Shown piece after piece: positions 1 to 6,017 of a stretch of DNA of 6,438 nt (position 1 is its first letter; every line of letters starts with the position of its first letter). Source of the DNA: Planctomycetota bacterium (GTDB lineage: Bacteria > Planctomycetota > Phycisphaerae > SM23-33); the NCBI GenBank assembly GCA_003644335.1, contig QNCB01000080.1, positions 1 to 6,438 of the forward strand. Reading direction: 5' to 3'. A program made the position numbers and the translations under genes. The notes under the pieces were generated by a model. The model saw only the letters and a list, made by a program, of their open reading frames with translations, made no database searches and was not told the DNA's origin.

Positions 1-1148
1 ATTTCGTTGCGAGCGTCGAGCGACTTGCGGACAGCTTGCAGCTGGGCTATCAACTCGTCCAACAACTTGGGATAATCCGGCAGCGGGTCGGACTCCTGAA
101 CCTGGGCGACTTTTCGATAGGCTGACTCGAGCTTGGCAGTAGCTTGGTCTATCGTGTCGCGCGCAGATTGGCCTGTGTTCCAGAGTTCCAGGTATGGTCT
201 GGCTGGAATTTTCGTCCACTTGGCCCGGGCAGCGTCGAGCTGTTTCCGCAAGCCAGGCCAGGCTGACTGGATTTTTTTCACCAGCGTTTCCTGCCCGCGC
301 GTCGGGGCCAGGAGCTTGTGTCTCAGCCTGGCGAGCAGCTGGGCCCGGGCCTGGTCGCCCGAGGCGTCAGCTGTGATTATCTTCGGATTCGCTTGGGACA
401 TTTCCTCGAAAAGTTCGGTAACTCGACGGAGGTAGCCTTGCGTTTGAGCCCGTTTTTTGCGGGCAAGTTCGGTGTTGGCCTGGCTCTTTGCCGCGGCGTA
501 AATAGCGGAGAGTCTGATGGGCTGATCGACTTTCTCAATAATACGTCGGGTTCGTTGACTCAGGCCGAAGCGGCCTAGCGTTTCGAAGTTGCGAGAGTAT
601 GGCTTGGACTGGGCGAGCATGTTGACGGACAGGGCGACCACAACGGACAGGGCGACAGAAACGCCGACCATCGCGCCGTAGCGGTTGCGGGATTTTTCAG
701 CGGTGGCTAGTACCTCAAGCGTTACCACCACGCCCCCTGCCAGGATCAGGCCCAGAGTTGCTATCGCCCAGACCCACCCAGGCTCGCCAAGCCAGGTCGG
801 CAAGGCCCCGCGGATAAGCCAGTCGAACGCCCACACGAGACCACAGCCTGCAATGGCGAGCCAAAACGTCAGCGTTATCCAAAACGCCTGCCGACGCCCC
901 GCGATAACCAGCGAGCCTAGTGTCGCCATCCCGACGAAAATAGCGACCCATGTCAGCTGCAACGTCATAGCTCCAGCGGAAGCAGTCGCCAGACCAGCAA
1001 GCAACATTCGGACAATCAGCCCAGCGGCAGCCAGACTGCAAAAAATCATCGACGCCGCACCGGCGGGAGCTCGATACCGCCGGGCGAACAGCTTGGCTGG
1101 GTCTCTGCCGGCTATGGGGTTTGGATTGTTGTCTGGAATTATCGCCAT
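1..1148 (-). CDS. GldG-like ABC transporter auxiliary membrane protein (partial, C-terminus beyond left edge)
   Basis: I translated this frame by hand. It has no stop from ATG 1148 to the left edge (382 full codons), so the protein is cut by the window. About five membrane helices lie at residues 31-54, 63-84, 88-110, 124-147 and 157-178. An extracytoplasmic part follows, opening with FGLSQRTRRIIEKVDQPIRL (195-214). That matches the pattern LS..T..++.++..P+ seen where the soluble domain of GldG/ABC_transp_aux proteins begins. Residues 225-260 fit the next family segment, and 265-382 are charged and probably coiled coil. The ATG overlaps the end of the permease gene by 10 bp (ATGGCGATAA), which indicates translational coupling. 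In the family such proteins accompany GldA/GldF-type ABC subunits, probably as a periplasmic or membrane partner. The substrate is unknown. The extra membrane helices differ from short Bacteroidetes GldG. The reading frame is certain; the family call is fairly secure. Confidence 0.85.
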   Translation of the reverse strand, partial: MAIIPDNNPNPIAGRDPAKLFARRYRAPAGAASMIFCSLAAAGLIVRMLLAGLATASAGAMTLQLTWVAIFVGMATLGSLVIAGRRQAFWITLTFWLAIAGCGLVWAFDWLIRGALPTWLGEPGWVWAIATLGLILAGGVVVTLEVLATAEKSRNRYGAMVGVSVALSVVVALSVNMLAQSKPYSRNFETLGRFGLSQRTRRIIEKVDQPIRLSAIYAAAKSQANTELARKKRAQTQGYLRRVTELFEEMSQANPKIITADASGDQARAQLLARLRHKLLAPTRGQETLVKKIQSAWPGLRKQLDAARAKWTKIPARPYLELWNTGQSARDTIDQATAKLESAYRKVAQVQESDPLPDYPKLLDELIAQLQAVRKSLDARNE

Positions 1149-1885
1149 CGTCTGGACTCCAACGTTTTGACGCTAAGGAACAGGAACCAGCCGGCGATGC
1201 TGAGGAAGTAGACCAGGCCGCGGGTGTCGAACTGGCCTCGCGCGAATCGGCTTAGGAATCTCATCGCGTCGAAGTTCGCTATGATGTGGTTCAAAGGCTC
1301 TGGCGTGTGCCTCGCCAACAGCCCAGCTCCCAGGCCAACCAGGCTAAGCAGGACGATAGCGACCATCGCGGCCAGGAGTTGGTATCGGCTGAGTGTCGAG
1401 GCGAACAGGCCCACCGCCAGGAACGCCGCGCCCAGCAAGACCATGCCCAGGTACCCCATCGCCATCACGCCCGGGTCGATCTGGGCAAACACGCACATCA
1501 GTGCCAGGAACACCCCCGTGCCCCCCAGCAGGGCGAGGTAGAATCCCAGCACGCCCAGGAACTTGCCCAGCACGACCTGCGTGTCGGTTATCGGTGCAGT
1601 CAGCAGCGTCTCGATAGTCCCGCTGCGGAACTCGTCGCTGAGTAGCCTCATCGTCAGCAAGGGTCCGACCACGATCATAGCCCGGGCCATCATCTCGAAC
1701 AGCGGTCGTAGCGAGGCAGACCTGCCAGGCACGAGTATGAAAAAGTCCCGACTGCCCGTCCACAGAGCCGGTGGCGGAGCGAACTTCAGCGCGCAGGCAC
1801 AAAGGAACAACGCGCCGACAACATAAGCCAACGGGCTGAAAAAATACCCCGCCAATTCCTTCCTCGCCAAAGATAAAGTCTTCAT
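1139..1885 (-). CDS. ABC-2 type transporter permease, GldF-like
   Basis: This is a 248-residue integral membrane subunit of an ABC complex, presumably in the inner membrane. The N-terminus MKTLSLARKELAGYFFSPLA, with K-E-L and an SPLAYV stretch, is typical of GldF/NosY-like permeases. Hydrophobic segments lie near 19-36, 66-80, 105-132, 141-163, 170-190 and 222-240. Between the second and third is the family's cytoplasmic coupling segment TMRLLSDEFRSGTIETLLTA (78-97), followed by GKFLG (107-111). The frame is open upstream to an ATG at 2002, but that start would overlap the ATPase gene by about 94 bp. ATG 1885, 23 bp after the ATPase stop, gives the conserved N-terminus and the usual family length of about 240-250 residues. 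The ribosome binding site there is weak (GGAAA about 12 nt upstream), so translation may be coupled to the ATPase. Substrate not predictable. Confidence 0.93.
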   Translation of the reverse strand: MKTLSLARKELAGYFFSPLAYVVGALFLCACALKFAPPPALWTGSRDFFILVPGRSASLRPLFEMMARAMIVVGPLLTMRLLSDEFRSGTIETLLTAPITDTQVVLGKFLGVLGFYLALLGGTGVFLALMCVFAQIDPGVMAMGYLGMVLLGAAFLAVGLFASTLSRYQLLAAMVAIVLLSLVGLGAGLLARHTPEPLNHIIANFDAMRFLSRFARGQFDTRGLVYFLSIAGWFLFLSVKTLESRRWR

Positions 1886-1908
1886 GTGTCTGGTTTCCAG
1901 TCCGCCAG

Positions 1909-2868
1909 TCAACCGGTTTGTTTCATGGATTGTTCGTAGGTTATTTGCACGAAAAAATCTTCCAGCGACGGCGTGGCTCGGCGGAGTTCGCGGAGCTGCC
2001 AATTCTTCCGCCTTACCAGGTCGAAGATAGCTCCTCGGATGTCTCGGTTAGCCTGGCTATGGATTTCCAGACGGGTCCAGTCGTCGCGCTGGCTGTGCTG
2101 CACGGTCGAGACGCCCTTGAGGCAGCCTATCGCCCGGACGATCTCGCCGGGAGCTGGCCCTTGCACCTGTGCAACGACATGGCTTGGCCCAGCTACGCGC
2201 TGCCGCAGCTCCCCGGACGTACCGGCAGCGACAAGCCTGCCGCCTGCTATGATAATTATCTCGCTGCAGGTCTGTTCGACCTCCGCCAAAACGTGGCTGG
2301 AGAGAATCACCGTATGCTCCCCAGCCAATTCGCCAATCAGCTCGCGCATGGAACGAATCTGGGCGGGGTCCAGCCCGATGGTAGGCTCGTCCAGCACGAG
2401 TACCGGCGGGTTGTGCAGCAGCACCTCAGCCAGGCCCACTCGCTGCCGATAACCGCGACTAAGCTCGCCCAGTCGCCGGCGGGTCATGTCCTCAGGCCCG
2501 CTTAGCCAACATCGCTCCGCAGCCCGGGCAACCGCGCCGCGACGGGCCCGCCTGGGGATGTCTCGCAGAGCAGCTCGGAACATGAGATATTCGCAGACTC
2601 GCATCTCGGGGTATACGGGGACGGATTCGGGCATGTAGCCAATCTGTTTGCGAAGGGCTAACGAGTCGCCAAGCACGTCAAGCCCGTTGATCGTTACCCT
2701 GCCAGACGAAGCGGGGAGGTAGCAGGTCATTATTTTCAGCGTCGTGCTCTTGCCCGCTCCGTTTGGACCTAGAAAACCCACGACAGAACCGCGCTCGACA
2801 TGAAAGCTGATATTGTCCACCGCCAGCACGGGCCCATACCACTTCGTCAAATGTTCAACGTCTATCAT
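1909..2868 (-). CDS. ABC transporter ATP-binding protein, GldA-like
   Basis: This 319-residue nucleotide-binding subunit should power the permease encoded just downstream. Visible motifs are Walker A GPNGAGKST (34-42), ABC signature LSRGYRQR (136-143), Walker B VLVLDEP (156-162, catalytic E161), D-loop GLD (165-167) and switch histidine H192 in SSHVLAEVE. The Q-loop position reads IGYMPE (77-82-region), with E in place of the usual Q. This is common in the GldA/NosF/CcmA-like branch, as is the LS.GY.QR signature. About 100 residues beyond the ATPase core form the C-terminal regulatory extension common in this branch. ATG 2868 is supported by GAGGAA 8 nt upstream and by the conserved start MIDVEHLTKWYG. 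The gene leads a three-gene ABC operon. Other members of this branch act in gliding, copper insertion or multidrug export, so the substrate stays open. Confidence 0.96.
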   Translation of the reverse strand: MIDVEHLTKWYGPVLAVDNISFHVERGSVVGFLGPNGAGKSTTLKIMTCYLPASSGRVTINGLDVLGDSLALRKQIGYMPESVPVYPEMRVCEYLMFRAALRDIPRRARRGAVARAAERCWLSGPEDMTRRRLGELSRGYRQRVGLAEVLLHNPPVLVLDEPTIGLDPAQIRSMRELIGELAGEHTVILSSHVLAEVEQTCSEIIIIAGGRLVAAGTSGELRQRVAGPSHVVAQVQGPAPGEIVRAIGCLKGVSTVQHSQRDDWTRLEIHSQANRDIRGAIFDLVRRKNWQLRELRRATPSLEDFFVQITYEQSMKQTG

Positions 2869-2876
2869 ACCAGCTA

Positions 2877-2882
2877 TTCCTC
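2877..2882 (-). promoter_or_regulatory. Ribosome binding site of the ABC ATPase gene
   Basis: GAGGAA on the minus strand lies 8 nt before ATG 2868. This is a good Shine-Dalgarno match at optimal spacing and fixes the start of the first gene of the ABC operon. Confidence 0.75.
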
Positions 2883-2890
2883 AGTTGGAA

Positions 2891-2918
2891 ATCTTATCAC
2901 GTCCCCCGTAACGGTCAA
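2891..2918 (-). promoter_or_regulatory. Candidate sigma-70-type promoter of the ABC operon
   Basis: On the minus strand a -35 hexamer TTGACC (2913-2918, 5 of 6 to consensus), a 16-nt spacer and a -10 hexamer TAAGAT (2891-2896, 4 of 6) lie directly upstream of the ATPase gene. Transcription would start near 2884, giving a very short leader of about 16 nt that begins just before the ribosome binding site. This was found by eye and no transcript data exist here. The -35 lies inside the sequence GGTTGACC, which resembles the 8-bp repeat units some 20 bp further upstream. Confidence 0.4.
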
Positions 2919-2938
2919 CCATAAAAACGCTTGTAGCT

Positions 2939-2964
2939 GGTTGATCGGTTGATTGGTTGATTGG
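2939..2964 (+). repeat. 8-bp tandem repeat, three units of GGTTGATY
   Basis: The units GGTTGATC, GGTTGATT and GGTTGATT stand head to tail and end in GG. An inverted relative, GGTCAACC at 2913-2920, overlaps the putative -35 of the ABC promoter (7 of 8 positions pair with the first unit). It could be a simple-sequence expansion, a transcription factor site or a weak hairpin. The sequence alone cannot decide. Confidence 0.7.
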
Positions 2965-3034
2965 TAAAAAATTACACATATCTCGCAAAGGCCCGGTGGC
3001 ATGGCCAGACCGCGTTTGCTGTTTTTGTTTTACT

Positions 3035-3135
3035 GATTACCGCCCCAGCACTTATTTGCTACATTCGGTAAATGATTAAGTCGAGCGAAAGAACAACGAT
3101 TTTGGGTTTACGCAAATAAGTGCTGGGGATTACCG
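3035..3135. repeat. Palindromic, MITE-like element with flanking direct repeats (copy 1)
   Basis: The 17-bp arms CCCCAGCACTTATTTGC (3043-3059) and GCAAATAAGTGCTGGGG (3112-3128) are perfect inverted repeats around a 52-bp core. Immediately outside them GATTACCG occurs on both sides (3035-3042 and 3128-3135; the right copy shares one G with the arm, so 7-8 bp). It looks like a target site duplication. A related copy with the same outer sequence and a shorter core lies at 6118-6169. No protein is encoded, so any mobility would need a transposase in trans. It could instead be a REP/structured-RNA-type repeat. The inverted repeat and second copy are seen directly; the mobile interpretation is inference. 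Confidence 0.75.
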
Positions 3136-3162
3136 ATTACTTTTCCCAAAAAGCTCCACATT

Positions 3163-3192
3163 CTCTGCGCCTCTGCGAGAGTTTCTCTGAGA
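3163..3192. repeat. CTCTGCG-type low-complexity repeat next to the flippase stop
   Basis: Two close copies of CTCTGCG (in CTCTGCGCCTCTGCGAGAG) are followed by TTTCTCTGAGAAA, itself a near-palindrome with a one-base centre. It lies directly after the flippase stop codon in that gene's direction. Such strings resemble dispersed simple repeats I recall from environmental bacterial genomes. No U-run fits a normal intrinsic terminator. Confidence 0.4.
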
Positions 3193-3196
3193 AAAA

Positions 3197-4417
3197 TCAG
3201 TCCCCAAGCTCAGCCTGCATTTGCTCTGCTTTTGGCAGCTTGGCTCCTCTCAAGGCTACCACCAGCCCGGGGAGCGACCAGAATATCGGGACGAACCTTG
3301 CAAGCAATGCCAGGGCGAGTATCGAGCTGGCTCCGACCGCAGCGGTAGCGAAGAAAGCCACATAAAGGTTCTCGACCAGGCCCACGCCGCCTGGGCTGAC
3401 GGGGATGGCTCCGATGATGAAAATCAGCGGGACGTAGACGAAATAATTCCACAACGGCAGCGGGATGAACAAAGCCTCGCCGAGCAGGGCGATGGCACCG
3501 ATGAAACACCCATGCGAGGCGAGCGTAACGATCACCGCTACGACCAGTGAGCCGTATCGCTTGCGGTAAACTTTCGTAGCGTCCCCAGCCGATGCGATGT
3601 GATGCGCCAAGGGCAGCCGCTGGTAAAGCTTCTGCAAGTGCAGCTCTCGGCGGAGCCTGGTTGAGAACACAAACGCCAACCCGCCCAGCAGTACCGCCCC
3701 AGCTACCACGACGGGGACGATGGCCTTTTGCATTCGCCCAAAAGTTTCCCAGCCACCGGCTATGAGTATCGCGATCATAAGCCCAGCCATGAACACCAGC
3801 TCGACCATGCCCATCATGCGGTCGACGAAAACGCTTAGCAGTACAGCTCCTTTTTTTTGCGTGTGCTTGCTGACGTAATATGCTTTTACCAGGTCGCCCC
3901 CGACCGTGCCAGGCGCGACGTTGTTGAAAAACAGCCCAAGAAACGTCAGGCGAACGATCTCCCAGGGATGGATAAAAATTTCCTGCACCCGCAGCAACAG
4001 CCACCACCGCAAAGCTATTATCAACATCGATATCGGCACGAGGCACATCGCCAGTATCAATGGCAGCGGGGATATGTGCTGGAGACTTTGCGCGAAACCT
4101 CGCCGGACGAGTAGGCCGCTGGAGTCTATGGACAAGACCTGCTCGGCGGGCAAGGCCCGGATGGTCTTCCACCACAGCGATCCCTGATAAACTTGCAGCT
4201 CCTTGTCGCCCGGCGACGGAGCTGCTGCCAGGGTGAAATCTTTCCCGCCAAACTCAGGCTTGGTGCGGACATAGTCCCCCCAATGGGTCAAACTGACCAC
4301 CCACGCCAGCAGGGCCGCTGCGACGCAGAGCTTGGCCAGGAGCAAAGCGAGTTTGACGGTTCTCTTTGTCACGTCAGATGCCGAGGTCTTCCTTCGTGAG
4401 GATGCACTGGAATTCAT
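3197..4417 (-). CDS. Flippase-like integral membrane protein (LPG synthase TM / UPF0104 family)
   Basis: This multi-pass membrane protein (406 residues from ATG 4417) belongs to the lysylphosphatidylglycerol synthase transmembrane family (PF03706-like), often annotated as flippase-like. Family motifs are visible: LFFNNVAPGTVGGDLVKAYY (162-181) and PVSPGGVGLVENLYVAFFAT (339-358). Helices lie near 22-43, 117-142, 153-167, 203-221, 233-251, 289-313, 326-340, 350-375 and 377-390. Between helices 1 and 2 is a polar insertion of about 70 residues (45-115), probably extracytoplasmic. No catalytic lysyl-transfer domain follows, so lipid lysinylation is unlikely; lipid or polyprenyl-linked substrate handling is inferred. 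ATG 4417 overlaps pyrE by 44 bp and has a weak ribosome binding site. GTG 4372, one base after the pyrE stop, would give 391 residues starting just before helix 1 and is equally plausible. Cotranscribed with pyrE. Confidence 0.9.
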   Translation of the reverse strand: MNSSASSRRKTSASDVTKRTVKLALLLAKLCVAAALLAWVVSLTHWGDYVRTKPEFGGKDFTLAAAPSPGDKELQVYQGSLWWKTIRALPAEQVLSIDSSGLLVRRGFAQSLQHISPLPLILAMCLVPISMLIIALRWWLLLRVQEIFIHPWEIVRLTFLGLFFNNVAPGTVGGDLVKAYYVSKHTQKKGAVLLSVFVDRMMGMVELVFMAGLMIAILIAGGWETFGRMQKAIVPVVVAGAVLLGGLAFVFSTRLRRELHLQKLYQRLPLAHHIASAGDATKVYRKRYGSLVVAVIVTLASHGCFIGAIALLGEALFIPLPLWNYFVYVPLIFIIGAIPVSPGGVGLVENLYVAFFATAAVGASSILALALLARFVPIFWSLPGLVVALRGAKLPKAEQMQAELGD

Positions 4418-4889
4418 AACCAGCCGCTTCGACGTTTTCCTGCGCGCCTTCCATGCGGTTGAGCGCGAAAACCAGCCGGGCTATATCAGCCCCTGCCTGC
4501 TTGAGAGTTTCCGCCGCTTCCAGGGCAGCCCCGGCTGTCGTGCCAATGTCCTCGACCAGCAGCACCCGCTTGCCCTCTACGGGCGCGCCCTCGATGAGCT
4601 TGGCTGTGCCGTAGTCTTTTTTGGCCTTGCGGACGATGGCGAAGGGTTTGCCACAGGCCATGGAAGTCGAAGCAGCCAGGGCGACAGCGCCAAGCTCAGG
4701 CCCAGCGACGATGTCCACGTCCCCAGCAAACTCAGCAAACCGCCTGCCAAACTCCGCCAATATATCAGGCCTCGCTGAAAAGAGATATTTGTCCAAATAA
4801 TACTTGCTCCGCTTGCCACTACGGAGAACGAAGTCGCCCTCCAGATAAGCTGCCGCCTTAACCTTCGCTGCCAGTTCCGATTTGTCCAT
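4374..4889 (-). CDS. pyrE: Orotate phosphoribosyltransferase
   Basis: This cytoplasmic enzyme joins orotate and PRPP to give orotidine 5'-monophosphate and pyrophosphate, the fifth step of pyrimidine synthesis. The 171-residue product carries the PRPP-binding signature VLLVEDIGTTAG (109-120, acidic pair E113-D114). It also has the flexible catalytic loop RKAKKDYGTAKLIEG (87-101) with its lysines, and the N-terminal SGKRSKYYLDKYLF (24-37) that matches the orotate/PRPP-contacting SG..S.YY segment. The length is near that of short bacterial and archaeal OPRTs (about 170-180). The frame continues upstream to 4994, but ATG 4889 is clear: AAGGAG lies 8 nt before it and the family alignment begins there. 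It leads a two-gene unit with the flippase-like gene; no other pyrimidine gene is nearby. Confidence 0.95.
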   Translation of the reverse strand: MDKSELAAKVKAAAYLEGDFVLRSGKRSKYYLDKYLFSARPDILAEFGRRFAEFAGDVDIVAGPELGAVALAASTSMACGKPFAIVRKAKKDYGTAKLIEGAPVEGKRVLLVEDIGTTAGAALEAAETLKQAGADIARLVFALNRMEGAQENVEAAGYEFQCILTKEDLGI

Positions 4890-4897
4890 TGGCAAAA

Positions 4898-4903
4898 CTC
4901 CTT
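4898..4903 (-). promoter_or_regulatory. Ribosome binding site of pyrE
   Basis: AAGGAG on the minus strand lies 8 nt before ATG 4889. It is near-perfect and rules out the upstream in-frame start at 4994. Confidence 0.85.
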
Positions 4904-4928
4904 CTATCAATTTTGATGACCGTCGGCG

Positions 4929-4957
4929 ATCATACAAAAAATTACAGCGAAAGACAA
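4929..4957 (-). promoter_or_regulatory. Candidate sigma-70-type promoter of pyrE
   Basis: A -35 hexamer TTGTCT (4952-4957, 4 of 6 to consensus), a 17-nt T-rich spacer and a -10 hexamer TATGAT (4929-4934, 5 of 6) stand upstream of pyrE. Transcription would start near 4922 with a leader of about 33 nt that includes the ribosome binding site. Spacing and hexamers agree well, but the site was identified by eye only. Confidence 0.55.
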
Positions 4958-4993
4958 ATGACGAAAAAATGCCCAAGGCCCAAAGACTTTCCA

Positions 4994-5037
4994 TATTTGC
5001 CTATTTGCCTTTTGCCATTGCCTATTCCCTATTTGAC
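4994..5037 (+). repeat. Degenerate tandem repeat of TATTTGCC-like units
   Basis: The stretch reads as successive imperfect units TATTTGCC, TATTTGCC, TTTTGCC, ATTGCC, TATTCCC and TATTTGAC. It lies in the pyrE/lipoprotein divergent region; the last unit supplies the TTGACA of a possible promoter. It looks like simple-sequence DNA rather than coding sequence. Confidence 0.55.
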
Positions 5038-5061
5038 AATTATGCGTCGTGGGCGTACTCT
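5033..5061 (+). promoter_or_regulatory. Weak candidate promoter of the HAD lipoprotein gene
   Basis: A perfect -35 TTGACA (5033-5038) is followed after 17 nt by TACTCT (5056-5061), a poor -10 with 3 of 6 matches. Transcription would start around 5068, leaving almost no leader before ATG 5071, so either the message is nearly leaderless or the true promoter lies elsewhere. Confidence 0.3.
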
Positions 5062-5070
5062 TGTGCCGCT

Positions 5071-6006
5071 ATGCCAAAGACTTTCTGTATACAATCTTGG
5101 AGTTACCGATTCGCTCTGGTTATACCGACTTTAATGCTCAGCCTGATGTCGCTGGGAGCTGGCGGGTGCGGCGGGTACTATATTCTCACCGTGCCGGATC
5201 AGCTCGCCAAAACCGGAGGCAGGGTCGTGCCCGTAGCCAGACTGCAGCGGAACGACTTTTTCGTTCTTGCCCTGGCTATGCCAGGCCAGCCTATGCGGTT
5301 CGGCGTCTATGCCACCGCAGCTGCGGCCGATGAGGCCGCCCAGAACAAACCCGTACCCGAGGCCCTGCGAAGTCCTGAGCGGGTCTGCCGGGGCGACAAG
5401 ATAGGCTACTCCGCTGTGGAAATTCCGATGTACGAAAACCCCATAGCCAATAGGCCTGGCAAGTATTATCTGAAGGTCGCCCTGCAGGACTACGAGGGCG
5501 AGCAGATAGCAGCTATCGTTCCGCTGTATGTTTGGGACCCCGCCAAGTCGGTCGTAGCGGTGGACCTGGACGCCCTGCCTCGCGAAGCTTTCCCCCACAG
5601 CGACCAGGCTGCGGCTGCGATGCGAAAAATCGCACGCAAATCGAACATCATCTACCTCACCCGCAACAGCAAAGCCACCCAGCACAGCCGCCATGGCAGG
5701 CTCGATCGAGAGGACTTCCCCGACGGGCCTGTGCTGCTGTGGCAACGCAAGCGGTGGCACATCGTGCGGTCAGGCAAGCTGCGGATACCGAAAATAATTA
5801 TCGAGTCCAGGCTGGACAGCCAACTGGGACAACTTAAGCTGGACTTCCCGAAACTTAGCCTGGGCATCTGCACCTCGCCCCTGGCTGCCAAGGCATTCGT
5901 GCGGGCTGGCATGGAGTGCATCGTTGTAGGCAACGACTGGGTCAAAGGCTCAACGATACGCCATTATAAAAGCTGGCAAGACCTGGCCGAGCGAGGCGTG
6001 GAGTAA
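5071..6006 (+). CDS. Putative secreted lipoprotein with all-beta region and degenerate LNS2-like HAD domain
   Basis: The product is 311 residues long. Residues 1-33 look like a signal peptide: Arg13, then hydrophobic FALVIPTLMLSLMSLGAGG before Cys33. The lipobox is loose (AGGC), so lipid attachment is probable, not certain. Residues 34-155 (LTVPDQLAK...PLYVWDP) appear all-beta and Ig-like. Residues 158-300 resemble the LNS2 (lipin/Smp2-type) HAD fold: motif I VAVDLDALP with D165 and D167, motif II IYLTRNS (T197), then FPDGPVLLW (216-224). The place where LNS2 proteins carry the acidic motif IV (GN..TD) reads GICTSPLAAKAF, without acid, so phosphatase activity is doubtful. The frame is open upstream to 4882, but those 63 codons translate repeat-rich intergenic DNA. 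ATG 5071 gives the signal peptide. No good ribosome binding site is visible. Substrate unknown. Confidence 0.82.
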   Translation: MPKTFCIQSWSYRFALVIPTLMLSLMSLGAGGCGGYYILTVPDQLAKTGGRVVPVARLQRNDFFVLALAMPGQPMRFGVYATAAAADEAAQNKPVPEALRSPERVCRGDKIGYSAVEIPMYENPIANRPGKYYLKVALQDYEGEQIAAIVPLYVWDPAKSVVAVDLDALPREAFPHSDQAAAAMRKIARKSNIIYLTRNSKATQHSRHGRLDREDFPDGPVLLWQRKRWHIVRSGKLRIPKIIIESRLDSQLGQLKLDFPKLSLGICTSPLAAKAFVRAGMECIVVGNDWVKGSTIRHYKSWQDLAERGVE

Positions 6007-6017
6007 ATAAAAAAATC

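Larger units (their letters stand above)
2869..3196. other. Gene-free intergenic region between the flippase and ABC operons
   Basis: These 328 bp carry no credible gene; a short frame at 3120-3365 on the plus strand mostly overlaps the flippase gene antisense. From left to right it holds the ABC operon leader and promoter (to 2918), a three-unit 8-bp tandem repeat (2939-2964), an A-rich stretch, a palindromic element of about 86 bp with flanking direct repeats (3035-3135), and a CTCTGCG-type repeat (about 3163-3192) against the flippase stop codon. No clear rho-independent terminator was seen after the flippase gene. Confidence 0.7.

Noticed and set aside
715..1041. 108-codon minus-strand open frame
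   Set aside because: Overlaps the GldG-like gene in another frame; no start signal or domain.
685..1170. 161-codon plus-strand open frame
   Set aside because: Antisense to the GldG-like gene, whose minus-strand frame is open throughout and has helices and family motifs; this product has no coherent domain.
1886..2002. N-terminal extension of the ABC permease frame to ATG 2002
   Set aside because: Would overlap the ATPase coding end by about 94 bp; homolog-like N-terminus begins at 1885.
1918..2505. 195-codon plus-strand open frame, and another at 1973-2452
   Set aside because: Antisense to the ABC ATPase gene, whose motifs are complete.
2939..2964. CRISPR-like array
   Set aside because: Units are 8 bp and contiguous without spacers; no cas genes.
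3210..4175. 321-codon open frame on the minus strand within the flippase-like gene
   Set aside because: Out-of-frame shadow of a GC-rich membrane protein gene; its product is rich in R, H and P with no recognisable domain, while the other frame has clear family motifs.
4882..5070. N-terminal extension of the HAD lipoprotein frame from ATG 4882
   Set aside because: It translates the divergent intergenic repeats, overlaps the pyrE start, and would bury the signal peptide that begins at ATG 5071.
5131..5760. 209-codon minus-strand open frame
   Set aside because: Antisense to the HAD lipoprotein gene; lacks a ribosome binding site and a recognisable domain.
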